Shown here in pieces: positions 23,508-32,185 of a DNA stretch of 38,208 nucleotides. Every line of letters begins with the position of its first letter. The first letter of the stretch is position 1. Location of the stretch: NCBI GenBank assembly GCA_005777155.1, contig SXNM01000040.1:1-38208 (forward strand), written 5' to 3'. Made by a program: the position numbers and the translations under genes. The notes beneath the pieces were generated by a model. It saw nothing but the letters and a program-made list of their open reading frames with translations, searched no databases and was not told the DNA's origin. The DNA is from Pseudomonadota bacterium. GTDB lineage: Bacteria > Myxococcota_A > UBA9042.

Positions 23508-24413
23508 ATGAGCGATCTGGCCGGAAAGGGTACGCGCAGCCTGGGCAAGCGCCCGCGCAAGCTCGTCGTGCCCGACGTCCAAGGTCTGCTGCTGCGCGAC
23601 GCACGGATTGTCCTTGACCAAGCAGGCTTCGCCGAGGCCACCGCCCGCTACGTCATCGCCTACGAGCCCGAGAACACGGTGGTCGGCCAACAGCCGATTC
23701 GCGGCCTCCTCGTCGACTCCAGCACGCCGATCGAGCTGCAGGTCAGCAAGCAGTCCTGGCTGCGCTTTCTGCCGCAGATCTATCAGGTCACCGCCGACGA
23801 AGAGAACGCCTTTCTTCAGAACTTGCTCTGGGTGTTCCACCAGATCCACGACTCGGTGCGTGACAAGGTCGACGACATCCACCTGCTGTTTCGGCCCTCA
23901 GACGCGCCGGACGCCTTCCTGCCCTGGCTGTCGTCGTGGATCGCGCTCCAGCTGGAAGACGACTGGCCCGACGACAAGAAGCGGCGCTGGCTGCGGTCGG
24001 CGCCCGCGCTCTACCAGATCCGCGGCACTCGCAAGGCCCTTGAATTGCTGCTGGAAATCTACGTCGGCGTCAAGCCGCGCATCACCGAGAACGAGTGGCC
24101 CGCCGGCGCTTTCCGCGTCGAGGTGAGCTCCACGATCGGGGAGAGCTCGACGATCCTACCGCCGATGAACCTCAAGCACTGCTTCGTCGTCGAGCTTCCG
24201 CTGGCCGCGAGCGAGGTCAGCGACGCGCTGATTGTCCGCATCCACCGTGTGATCCAGGCGGAAAAGCCGGCACATACCAACTACTTTCTGCGATTCGAGT
24301 CCACCCAGGCGATCGACGACTGGGGTCCATTCATGACCATTGGCGACGCCGCGGTCGGCGGCGGGCAGGCGAGCGAAGAGCCGCCGGCGACCGCACGGTC
24401 AGGCAAGAGGTAG
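23508..24413 (+). CDS. PASTA domain fused to phage tail protein (gpI-like)
   Basis: This is a 301-residue fusion. Residues 19-81 fit a PASTA domain (VPDVQGLLLRDARIVLDQAGF..., ENTVVGQQPIRGLLVDSSTPIELQVS), a fold best known from extracellular parts of PknB-type kinases and PBPs. Residues 84 to about 245 match the P2 gpI-type tail protein domain: RFLPQIYQ, FLQNLLWVFHQIHDSV, LPWLSSWIALQLEDDWPDDKKR, and a RSAPALYQIRGTRKALELLLEIY motif. gpI-type proteins lie in the outer baseplate next to tail fibres. A disordered tail follows. The ribosome site is GGGAGG (23495-23500). The fusion puts a possible peptidoglycan- or kinase-related module on the baseplate. Confidence 0.88.
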   Translation: MSDLAGKGTRSLGKRPRKLVVPDVQGLLLRDARIVLDQAGFAEATARYVIAYEPENTVVGQQPIRGLLVDSSTPIELQVSKQSWLRFLPQIYQVTADEENAFLQNLLWVFHQIHDSVRDKVDDIHLLFRPSDAPDAFLPWLSSWIALQLEDDWPDDKKRRWLRSAPALYQIRGTRKALELLLEIYVGVKPRITENEWPAGAFRVEVSSTIGESSTILPPMNLKHCFVVELPLAASEVSDALIVRIHRVIQAEKPAHTNYFLRFESTQAIDDWGPFMTIGDAAVGGGQASEEPPATARSGKR

Positions 24414-24501
24414 CCAACAGCGGCCAGCAGCGGAACGAAGAACCGCGGCGACGCGGACAGGCCGACGGGCGGCCAGGCGCGGCCAGCAGGGGAGAGAGGC
24501 G

Positions 24502-26058
24502 ATGGCGGGCAACGAGCTCAAGACCTTCAAGCGGCTGAACTTCTTTCGTGGTTTTCGGACCACCGAGAAGGACTGGAATGACGGTGAGGCGTATCACGTC
24601 GAGAAGCACAAGCTGCACAACCGCATGTTCCATGGGCCAGGCATTGTGCCGCACGCGCCCGGCGGCCTGCACGTGTCGGGGCGCGGTCGCGGTGAGTTGG
24701 CGGTAGAAGTCCAGTCCGGCTACGCCATCGACGGGCAGGGCAACGACATCTTCGTGTGGCAGCCCGAGATCAAGCAGGTCAACCCGGGCGACTTCAAGCT
24801 CCCGGCGACCGTCTACCTCGCGTTGCGCTATATCGAGGATTTCAGCGACTTCATCAGCTACAAGGAGAACCTCGACCACAAAGGCCACCGCCGGGTGACC
24901 GAGGGCTGCAAGGTGGAGTGGTCCGTCACCGAGCCCGACGTCCAGAGCGAGATCGAGCTCTGTCGCATCGCGCTGACCAAAGACGTCAAGCGCGTCACCG
25001 ACGCCAAGGATCCCTTTCATCCGGCTGAGAACGAGATCGACCTCCGCTTCATCCCCATCGCCGGCTGCGTCGGCTCGTTCATCGACCCCAAGACGCTGTG
25101 GGAGCTGCTGGAGATGATCCGGCGCTCGAAGTCGATCTACGCCTATCTCTACCACGACATGCGGATCTTGCCGGCGTCCGACGTGCTGCACGCCTTCATC
25201 ACCCTCGAGATGCTGCTCCATAGCCAGCTGGTCGACCTCCGCAACGTCTTCAAGCTCTACCTCATCATCCTCAACCACCAATGGTCGCTCATCGAGGAGA
25301 TTGAGAAGAACGTCCCGCAGATCTCGAGCCAGCGCGACTTCGCCAACTTCAAGAAGCACGTCGAGATCGCGCTGCAGAAGTACGAGGAGTCGAACTTCAC
25401 ATTCGACTTCCTGAACCAGCTGCTCGGCTACCAGACCGAGTGCTATAAGTTCATGGAGGTGATGTTCGACAAGTCGCTGCGCCGCGAGCGCAAGGTCGAG
25501 GTCGCCCTCAGCACCGACACCAACGCCGTGATTGAGAACATCAAGGTACGAAGCAAGCCGTTTGAAGAGAACATGAACATCGAGGGCATCGACATGGTGC
25601 TCATCGACATGGTCGATCCCCTCGACCCCGACAGCGAGCGCGATCACCAGTGGAAGGTCAGCGGCGAGCGCGACAAGTACCGCACCCGGCAGAAGCTCAA
25701 GTACCCCGATGGCGTGGTCGTCGAGGACACCGGCGTGGCGTTCGAGGGCGGTCAAGTCGAATTCGAGCTGCGCCACGTCGAGCCGGGCAAGGACGTCTAC
25801 ATCGTCTGGCGCATGGACTACGTGCACGGCGACTGGGAGGCCGAGGTCGAGTCCAACGACCGCCGCCTGCCCAACTGCATCTGCGCCGGCTCCGATCGCA
25901 AGTTCCGCTGGCGCAACTGGGTCTACGTGGTATCGGCCGAGCATGTGCGCGAGGTCACCGCCCGCATCCGGATGAAGCCGATTACCGCCGACCGCGACAT
26001 CAACGTGTTCAAGCTGTGGGCCTTCCAGCCAGTGGGCGCAGGCGGTCGCAAGCGGTAG
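24502..26058 (+). CDS. CIS-associated baseplate protein with KHRLHNRxxHGxG-type N-terminal domain
   Basis: This 518-residue protein has no function I can name with confidence. Its start (RLNFFRGFRTTEKDWNDGE, then HVEKHKLHNRMFHGPGIV) and VEVQSGYAIDGQGNDIFV match a recurrent N-terminal domain of proteins found beside phage-tail-like baseplate genes. The middle is helical (about residues 205-340) and the C-terminus is beta-rich (YIVWRMDYVHGDWEAE; TARIRMKPITADRDINVFKLWAF). The ATG at 24502 follows GGGGAGAG. The open frame extends upstream to 24340 with Arg-rich sequence that I regard as non-coding. Position after the gpI-like gene suggests an outer baseplate or fibre-linked part. Confidence 0.75.
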   Translation: MAGNELKTFKRLNFFRGFRTTEKDWNDGEAYHVEKHKLHNRMFHGPGIVPHAPGGLHVSGRGRGELAVEVQSGYAIDGQGNDIFVWQPEIKQVNPGDFKLPATVYLALRYIEDFSDFISYKENLDHKGHRRVTEGCKVEWSVTEPDVQSEIELCRIALTKDVKRVTDAKDPFHPAENEIDLRFIPIAGCVGSFIDPKTLWELLEMIRRSKSIYAYLYHDMRILPASDVLHAFITLEMLLHSQLVDLRNVFKLYLIILNHQWSLIEEIEKNVPQISSQRDFANFKKHVEIALQKYEESNFTFDFLNQLLGYQTECYKFMEVMFDKSLRRERKVEVALSTDTNAVIENIKVRSKPFEENMNIEGIDMVLIDMVDPLDPDSERDHQWKVSGERDKYRTRQKLKYPDGVVVEDTGVAFEGGQVEFELRHVEPGKDVYIVWRMDYVHGDWEAEVESNDRRLPNCICAGSDRKFRWRNWVYVVSAEHVREVTARIRMKPITADRDINVFKLWAFQPVGAGGRKR

Positions 26059-26271
26059 CGTGGTGGAGGGGCGATCGGCGCACGCCGCAGGGCCGCGCCG
26101 ACTTTGGGTTGCTCAAAGACTTTGATCTAGAGCCTTCGGTTGTGCCAGACTCATGGACGGGAGCCCGGCCGCGGACCACGCCGCGGCGCACCGTAGTGGG
26201 CAGATCAACGGAGGGAGCGACTCGGCAGCGGGCCGATCAGGTGACGCCAGGGGCACGGCGGCGAGGCAGTG

Positions 26272-26937
26272 ATGGTCTTTGACTTCTTCAAAAATCTGGC
26301 ACAGCAACGGGTTGATAGCGCAGTCAATCAGGTGAAGGCCAAGCAGGTGGGCGCCATGGCGCGCGCCAAGGGCAAGGCCGCAGGGACCTTCAACAACGCC
26401 GTGGATGCGCCGCTCAAGGCCGCCAAGAAGGGTGTCCAGGCGGCCCGACAGGGCGGGGGAGCTGCGGCCGCCAAGAAGCCGCAGGCAGCGCCGGCGCAGG
26501 CCGAGAAGGGAGACGGAATGAGTTGGTTCTCGCGCAAGAAGGACGAAGCGCCTGCGCCCGCAGCGCAGCAGGGTGGCTACGCCGGGGCTGACCACACGGT
26601 GGCCATCGATCTCAACGCGATTCAGACTCAGACCTTCAAGCCTGTGGTTGGCTGGGTCGTGGTTCTCAACGGCGAGCTGCGCGGACGAGACTTCCGGCTG
26701 GTCGACGGCAAGAACACGATGGGGACCGCGGCAGACTGCGACATCGTGCTCACCGACCCATACCTGAGCTCGCACCACGCGGTCATTCGCCACGAGAACG
26801 GTGAGTTCACCTTCGTGGACCTCGACTCGACCAACGGCAGCTACGTCAACGAGCGCAAGGTCTCGCGCGAGGACCTGATCGACAACGACAAGGTCCGCCT
26901 CGGCCGCTCCGAATTGAAGTTCAAGTCGCTTGAGTAG
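26272..26937 (+). CDS. FHA-domain protein of the CIS locus
   Basis: This 221-residue cytoplasmic protein has an N-terminal basic amphipathic region (about 1-60, MVFDFFKNLAQQ then many K/A/Q). A linker is followed by ADHTVAIDL, and then a C-terminal FHA domain (about 126-219) with GTAADCDIVLTDPYLSSHHAVI, DLDSTNGSYVN and DNDKVRLGRSELKF. FHA domains bind phosphothreonine. The Thr in ADHTVAIDL sits where STPK targets often precede FHA domains. The arrangement recalls Fha1/GarA-type phosphorylation switches. It lies between baseplate genes and the vWA-FHA gene. The start is ATG 26272 (GAGG at 26263-26266), preferred over the overlapping GTG at 26269. Confidence 0.92.
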   Translation: MVFDFFKNLAQQRVDSAVNQVKAKQVGAMARAKGKAAGTFNNAVDAPLKAAKKGVQAARQGGGAAAAKKPQAAPAQAEKGDGMSWFSRKKDEAPAPAAQQGGYAGADHTVAIDLNAIQTQTFKPVVGWVVVLNGELRGRDFRLVDGKNTMGTAADCDIVLTDPYLSSHHAVIRHENGEFTFVDLDSTNGSYVNERKVSREDLIDNDKVRLGRSELKFKSLE

Positions 26938-27082
26938 CGCCGATTAGATCTGCGGTCCGGGCCGCCGTCGGCCCCCGCCCGTGTGGCTGGCGGGGGACTA
27001 CCCGCCTCCACCGCTCCATGCTACAACCCTGGCTGCGGCCACACGGCCCCGTCGGCTTGCCGCCAAGCGGCATGGAGCAGCG

Positions 27083-28657
27083 ATGACGACCTGCATCTTC
27101 CTGGGCGGCGGCCAGAGCCGCGCCCCGACACTCGCGCTCAGCGGCTGGCGTCGCCGACGTCCGCTGGTGGTGGCCCTCCTCACCGCCTGGGTGTTCTTGT
27201 CGCCGTCGCTGGCCCTCGCCGAGAACCGCGTGTTCATTGAGCACGTTGACTTCGACGAGAAGACCAACACCCTGACGCTGCATGCCGACATCCTCGACGA
27301 GCGCGGCGTCCCGATGGAGGGCGTCAAGCCCGAGGACCTCGAGATCCTGGCCTCAGGCGCCAAGCTCGACACCCTCGAGATCACGATGGAGACCTCGGAG
27401 AAGGCGCAGGAGCCTATCGCGGTCGTGGTGCTGATGAGCGGCGCCAACGCCTACCACGTCCAAAACTCCGACGAGGCCCACTCCACCTTCCAGCAAGAGA
27501 AGGAGGGCGCCGCCCAGTTCATCCAGAAGCTGTCTGGCAACGACAAGATCGCAGTGCTCATGTACCGCGAGGGCAGCCCCCACGAGGTCATCTACGCCTT
27601 CGCCAGCGACTTCAAGCAGGCCAAGGAGGCCGCCGCCAACGCCAGCGTACCGTCCTCTGAGTACGAGCCGACCGAGATCCACGGCGACAAGGAGAAGAAG
27701 AAGGATCTCGCGCCGGAGATCGTGCGCGCCGTCGACAAGTCCATCGATTACTTCGTGTCCAACCTCGACAAGCTCGGCAGCGCGCGGCGGCGGTTCCTCG
27801 TCGTCATGAGCGACGGCAAGGATCGACAGACCAGCAAGCAGAAGCTGCAGAACAAGATCGAGGCGATGCTGAGCAAGTATGCGGAGTACAAGATCCGCAT
27901 CCACGCGATCGGCTTCTCGGCCGACGACCAGCAGTACCTCTCGATGCTCCAAGTGATGGCCAATGGCTCGGGCGGCATCTACAAGCGCATTGATGAGAAA
28001 GACTTCTCGACCATTCCGTCGGTCTGGGACGGACTGGCGACCCGCGTCAAGAAGCAGCTGATCATCAAAGTGCCGCTGGCCTCTCTCCCCGACCACGGTG
28101 AGCGGGTCAAGGGCAAGGACCTCGCCAACTACGTGGTCTCCCTCAAAGTGAAGATGAAGGACGGCGCGGTCGAGGAGGCCAGCTACAACGACTTCCGCTT
28201 GCCTCTGAAGGGATTCAACTGGATGGCGCTGCTCAAGTGGGCCGGCATCGTCCTCGGCGGCCTCCTTGGAGTCGGCCTCATCGTCGGCTTCATCGTTTGG
28301 CTGTCGCGGCGCAAGGGCGGCGGCGGCGCGGCGCAGGAGCAGGTGCGGCAGCAGTATGATGGGCCGGATCGCGGCAAGCTGCACGTCCGCGCTGGCCCGC
28401 TGGCGGGCGAGACGTTCCCACTGATCGACGACGTCACGACGATTGGCTCGATGAAGGGCAACACCATCGTCATCGAGGACGGGTCGGTCTCCCGGCGGCA
28501 CGCAGCCATCAAGATCGACCAGATGCGCTACGAGATCGCTGACCTGAATTCGACCAACGGTGTCTTGGTCAACGGCGGCCGCATCCACAAGATCTTCTTG
28601 AAGGATGGCGACAAGATCTCCATCGGCACCACAGAGCTCGAGTTCCGCCTCAAATAG
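27083..28657 (+). CDS. Signal peptide-vWA-TM-FHA membrane protein
   Basis: This 524-residue protein starts with a signal peptide (RRRRPLVVALLTAWVFLSPSLALA). A periplasmic von Willebrand A-like domain covers about residues 110-325. A transmembrane helix follows at about 381-407 (WMALLKWAGIVLGGLLGVGLIVGFIVWL region) and then a cytoplasmic FHA domain at about 430-524 (GSMKGNTIVIEDGSVSRRHAAI, DLNSTNGVLVNGG, DKISIGTTELEF). The MIDAS motif is degenerate: where DxSxS is expected the sequence reads VVLMSGAN (about 115-122), so the first Asp is missing. SDGKD is present at 243-247. The topology could pass a periplasmic signal to cytoplasmic phosphothreonine partners, or anchor the injection machine at the inner membrane. 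It ends the plus-strand run. Confidence 0.92.
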   Translation: MTTCIFLGGGQSRAPTLALSGWRRRRPLVVALLTAWVFLSPSLALAENRVFIEHVDFDEKTNTLTLHADILDERGVPMEGVKPEDLEILASGAKLDTLEITMETSEKAQEPIAVVVLMSGANAYHVQNSDEAHSTFQQEKEGAAQFIQKLSGNDKIAVLMYREGSPHEVIYAFASDFKQAKEAAANASVPSSEYEPTEIHGDKEKKKDLAPEIVRAVDKSIDYFVSNLDKLGSARRRFLVVMSDGKDRQTSKQKLQNKIEAMLSKYAEYKIRIHAIGFSADDQQYLSMLQVMANGSGGIYKRIDEKDFSTIPSVWDGLATRVKKQLIIKVPLASLPDHGERVKGKDLANYVVSLKVKMKDGAVEEASYNDFRLPLKGFNWMALLKWAGIVLGGLLGVGLIVGFIVWLSRRKGGGGAAQEQVRQQYDGPDRGKLHVRAGPLAGETFPLIDDVTTIGSMKGNTIVIEDGSVSRRHAAIKIDQMRYEIADLNSTNGVLVNGGRIHKIFLKDGDKISIGTTELEFRLK

Positions 28658-28700
28658 GCGCGGCCTCGTCGGCGGCTGGTGTCGCTAGGGCCTCGGCGGT

Positions 28701-29513
28701 CTAGGCGAGGCCAGCGAGGGCACGCTCCAGCGGCAGGCAGCGCAGCGAGCGGGCAAAGATGTCGGCGCGTTGGAGCTCCTCTACGGTGCCGCAGTCGACC
28801 CAGAGGCCATCGGGTCGCATCCAGTCGATGCGCTCGCCGGCCTGCAGGGCGGGCTGAAGGCCGTGCAGCACAAGGCCCGAGACACGCCCAGGCGGCAGGC
28901 GGTCGAGCAGTCGCGTCGCGAAGACGGCGACGCCGGTGTAGATGCCGAGGAAGCCGGGGCTGTGGGCCTCGAGCTCGTCGACGGACATCGGGACCCGAGC
29001 CAGAAATCGCGGCATGTGGCCTTGGGGGTGGCACTCCAGGGTGTGTAGCTCGGGGCGGCGGCGATCGACGTGGACGACCATCGTCGCCACCGCGTCGTCC
29101 CGGTGAGCAGCGCAGATCGCCGCCAGGTCGTAGCTGTGCCAGGCGTCGCCATTGACGAGCACGAAGCGGTCGCCGCCTTCACGCAGCCACGCCTCGGCCG
29201 CCTTGAGGCCGCCGCCCGTACCCAACGGTTCGCGCTGAAGGCCGGGGGTAGCGTCGCCGCCCGCAGGCGACAGGCGCTCGTCGAAGATGCGCAGCGTGAC
29301 GCCGAACCTGCCGCCATCACCGAGGTGCGCCAAGATCGGCTCGGGCTGGTGAAAGACGTTGATGCCGATCTCGCGAACGCCGGCCGCCGCGAGCTGGCGC
29401 ACCGCCCGCTCGACCAGCGGCATGTCGGCCACGGCGACCATCGGCTTGGGGACGAGCTGGGTCAGCGGCCGCAGCCGAGTACCGAGGCCCGCAGCGAGAA
29501 TAAAGCCGCGCAT
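28701..29513 (-). CDS. Sugar-phosphate nucleotidyltransferase (MurU / mannose-1-P guanylyltransferase-like)
   Basis: This 270-residue NTP-transferase begins MRGFILAAGLGTRLRPLT..VPKPM, the nucleotide-binding signature, followed by LVERAVRQLAAAGV, GTGGGLKAAE and LVNGDAWHSYDL (the catalytic Asp of the NGD motif). It makes an NDP-sugar from a sugar-1-phosphate. The overall pattern and length are closest to N-acetylmuramate-1-phosphate uridylyltransferase (MurU) and GDP-mannose pyrophosphorylases; I cannot separate these. The ATG at 29513 fits the conserved N-terminus; the open frame to 29789 is an extension. GAGG lies 7 bases before the start. Convergent with the vWA-FHA gene; downstream of the caspase-like lipoprotein on the same strand. 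Confidence 0.85.
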   Translation of the reverse strand: MRGFILAAGLGTRLRPLTQLVPKPMVAVADMPLVERAVRQLAAAGVREIGINVFHQPEPILAHLGDGGRFGVTLRIFDERLSPAGGDATPGLQREPLGTGGGLKAAEAWLREGGDRFVLVNGDAWHSYDLAAICAAHRDDAVATMVVHVDRRRPELHTLECHPQGHMPRFLARVPMSVDELEAHSPGFLGIYTGVAVFATRLLDRLPPGRVSGLVLHGLQPALQAGERIDWMRPDGLWVDCGTVEELQRADIFARSLRCLPLERALAGLA

Positions 29514-29566
29514 GGGCAGACCTCGATGCGCCGGCCGGCGAGGGCGCCGAGCGCGGCTGGGCAGGG

Positions 29567-32185
29567 CTACTCGAACTCGATCTTGTCGACCAGGATCGCG
29601 CTGTCGTAGATGGAGTCGCCGACGTCGGTGGCGAAGAGCTTGAGGGTCACGTTGCCGTTGTTGACGAAGGGCGCGACGTCGACCTTGGACTGCACCCACG
29701 GCGTCGAATAGACACCGCTCTGGTCGAAGCTGACGTCGGCTGGGTCGAGGCCCTTGAATTGGCCGCCGCACGAGGCGCCGAAGCTGCACGAGCCCTTGTC
29801 GCAGAGGTCGTCGACCTTGACGCTGACGATGGTCTTCTTGCCCGCCTTGGCGATGAGCTCGGCACGGAAGCTGTCCTGGTACTGGCTGCCGCAGAACTCC
29901 TTGAACTCCTCAGAGTAGAATTTCCACCAGAATGACAGAGTCTTCTGCCCCGGCTGCACACAGAATTTCTGCTCGAGGCCGCCGGTCGTCGCCGTATAGC
30001 CGAGGCCGGTCGACAGGATCGACATGAACTTGCCGCCGACTGGCACCGTCGAGCCCAGGCGCGCGATGACGCGGCCGTCGCCGGTGCGGATCCAGCCCGT
30101 GATGTCGCCGGTCTCCCATGAGGGGTTGATGAGGTCCGAGAAGGCGGCGTCGAGGTTCTGGGCGCCGACCAGCCGGAAGTGGCTGCCCGGGTGCTCGGGG
30201 TCCTCGATCTGGATGTGGGCGACGCCGGAGAGCTGCTTCTGGGCGACGATGTTCGCGAAGAATGTCGTGCCCCACTTGGTGGCGAAGGCGTTGCCGACCG
30301 GGCCGGAGTAGCCGACGACCGCGGCGGCGCCAGCTGCGAAGAGTTCGGAGGCGAGCGCGCCGCTCCACAGCGACGAACAAGCTCCCAGATAAACCAAGGA
30401 ACGCGGGAGATTGCGGACGGCGTGGCGCTTGAAGAAGGCCGGCAAGACGCCATACCGCCCGTGGGCGCCGAGGACGACGCGGCCGCGGCGCAGGTCGGCG
30501 GTCAGGTGGTCGACGCAGACGCCAGTGCCGCCGCTCTTGTTGAGGAAGCAGTCGGACTCCGGGCCACACGGCTTGTCTTCACTGCAAGTCTGGCCGGTCG
30601 CCGCTGCGGAGAAGTAGTTGCAGTCGATGGCGTGACCGGTCCAGATCACCTCTTCGCTGCCGCGCCCGACCCAGCCGAAGCTCGCGCGTACGTCTTCGGG
30701 CAGGGCGTGAAATCCGACGCTGCCGTGAGCCGCGAGGGCGATGACGCCGTACTCGTAACCGCGCCGCAACCACCCGAGGTGGGCTTTGGCGCCTTGCAGG
30801 ACACCGCCCTCGAGGGTGTAGGCCGGGCAAGCGTTCTCATCCATCGCCTGGCGCGCAGCCGTGACCTCGTTGGCCCCGAAGTCCGCCGACGAGGGATCCA
30901 GCAAGAGCGCCCGCTTCGACTCCACACGCACGGTCGAGATGGCGGCGGTCATCGCTGCGCCTTGGTCGCCAGAGGTCGCGAGGGCCTCCACCGAGTCAAA
31001 GCGGCCTGCGCCGCCGCGGGTGCCGGCCGCGCCGAGATCGACGAGCCCGAGCAGCCCCGACTTGAAGTGGACCCAGACGCCGCCGCCGTCCTGCGACTCC
31101 TCGGCCTGCACGACCAGCGCGTCGGCCAGCAACGCAGCGCGCGCCGCGTCGCGACCGGCCTTGGCGCCACCGGCCGCCGCGGCCGCTTGCTCGGCGGCGG
31201 CGAGCAGCGCCACCTCGGCGTTGCAGGTGCTGGGCTGGATGTCCGCCACGACGTCGATCTGCGCGACGTCGCTGAACACGGAGTACTGCTTGGCGCCGAC
31301 CTTGTAGAGGAGGCTGGCGCGGATGCGGGCGATGCCCGGCTGGCTGTCGTTGAGGCTAAACTTCTGCGAGTAGATGCCGTCGCCCTTGATCTCGTCACCG
31401 CTGGCTGCCAGGTTGCCGTCGTCAGCCATGGCGCCAAAGGTCGCGATCTGGTTGCCGGATTCGTCGACGCGGAAGACCTTGAGGCTGCCGGGCAAGAAGT
31501 TGGTCGTCTTGCCGAGGTTCAGGGTCGCGTGGACGGAGCCGCCCTTGCCGACCTTGACGACGCGCGGCTCGGCGCGCAGGCGATCGGCGAACTGAAACAC
31601 CGGGTTGTAGGTGATGATCAGCGAGTCGCTGGCGACCTTGTCGCCCTTGGTCGCGGTGATGGTCACCACGTTGTCGCCTGGCAGCAGCTCGACCTTGCCA
31701 GTCTGGAAAAATGGCGCACCGAAGCAGCTGCCGCCAGCGCCGTTGGAGAGGCTCCACTTCACCTCATCGGCGTCGCCAAACAACACGCCGGCGACGTCGA
31801 CGACCGCGCCAGACACGACCGCGTGACCACGGCCACTGGGGCCGACGATGCGTAGGCGCAGCTCCTTGGAGGCATAGCCGACGAACTTCGCCGCAGGGAC
31901 GCCGCCGCCGCCAGGCCCGCCATCGCCCCCTGGGCCGCCGTCGCCACCGCCGGTGCGGCCGCCATCCTCGCCGCCGCCGTTGCCGCCGCCGTCCTCGCCG
32001 CCGCTGACGCCATCCTGGGCTTGCGCGTCGAGGTCGCCAGCGTCTAGACCGCCTAGGTTGCCGCCGCCGCCGCCGTCGCCGGTCGGCAGCCCAAAGCTCT
32101 GGGTCGAGGACGACGTCTCACCGCCGCAGCAAACCAAGAGCAGCGCGGCGACGGGGCCGAGGGCGAGGGGAACGCGACGCAACAT
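29567..32185 (-). CDS. Caspase/CHAT-fold lipoprotein peptidase candidate
   Basis: This is an 872-residue exported protein. The signal (VPLALGPVAALLLVCC) ends with C19/C20 in an atypical lipobox, followed by a Gly-rich linker to about residue 97. Immunoglobulin-like beta domains follow (about 100-315). A caspase-clan-like region comes next: YGVIALAAHGS with H487 and SLVYLGACSSLWSG with C603. An ELFAAGAAAVVGYSG helix-strand follows, as in CHAT/gingipain folds. An insertion with a Cys cluster lies between them (about 520-560). The C-terminal part (about 690-872) has FYSEEFKEF and DVGDSIYDSAILVDKIEF, resembling a jelly-roll adhesion ('choice-of-anchor') domain. The protease call rests on the dyad and fold motifs only. 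Start ATG at 32185 precedes the signal peptide. Confidence 0.7.
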   Translation of the reverse strand: MLRRVPLALGPVAALLLVCCGGETSSSTQSFGLPTGDGGGGGNLGGLDAGDLDAQAQDGVSGGEDGGGNGGGEDGGRTGGGDGGPGGDGGPGGGGVPAAKFVGYASKELRLRIVGPSGRGHAVVSGAVVDVAGVLFGDADEVKWSLSNGAGGSCFGAPFFQTGKVELLPGDNVVTITATKGDKVASDSLIITYNPVFQFADRLRAEPRVVKVGKGGSVHATLNLGKTTNFLPGSLKVFRVDESGNQIATFGAMADDGNLAASGDEIKGDGIYSQKFSLNDSQPGIARIRASLLYKVGAKQYSVFSDVAQIDVVADIQPSTCNAEVALLAAAEQAAAAAGGAKAGRDAARAALLADALVVQAEESQDGGGVWVHFKSGLLGLVDLGAAGTRGGAGRFDSVEALATSGDQGAAMTAAISTVRVESKRALLLDPSSADFGANEVTAARQAMDENACPAYTLEGGVLQGAKAHLGWLRRGYEYGVIALAAHGSVGFHALPEDVRASFGWVGRGSEEVIWTGHAIDCNYFSAAATGQTCSEDKPCGPESDCFLNKSGGTGVCVDHLTADLRRGRVVLGAHGRYGVLPAFFKRHAVRNLPRSLVYLGACSSLWSGALASELFAAGAAAVVGYSGPVGNAFATKWGTTFFANIVAQKQLSGVAHIQIEDPEHPGSHFRLVGAQNLDAAFSDLINPSWETGDITGWIRTGDGRVIARLGSTVPVGGKFMSILSTGLGYTATTGGLEQKFCVQPGQKTLSFWWKFYSEEFKEFCGSQYQDSFRAELIAKAGKKTIVSVKVDDLCDKGSCSFGASCGGQFKGLDPADVSFDQSGVYSTPWVQSKVDVAPFVNNGNVTLKLFATDVGDSIYDSAILVDKIEFE

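Noticed and set aside
24340-24501. 54-codon upstream extension of the 518-residue CIS gene
   Set aside because: It is Arg/Gln-rich, overlaps the previous gene, and a strong ribosome site fits the ATG at 24502.
24331-25944. 537-codon minus-strand open frame
   Set aside because: It is antisense to the 518-residue CIS gene and lacks a ribosome site or family features.
30179-31855. 558-codon plus-strand open frame
   Set aside because: It is the shadow of the caspase-like lipoprotein, which has a signal peptide and catalytic motifs on the minus strand.
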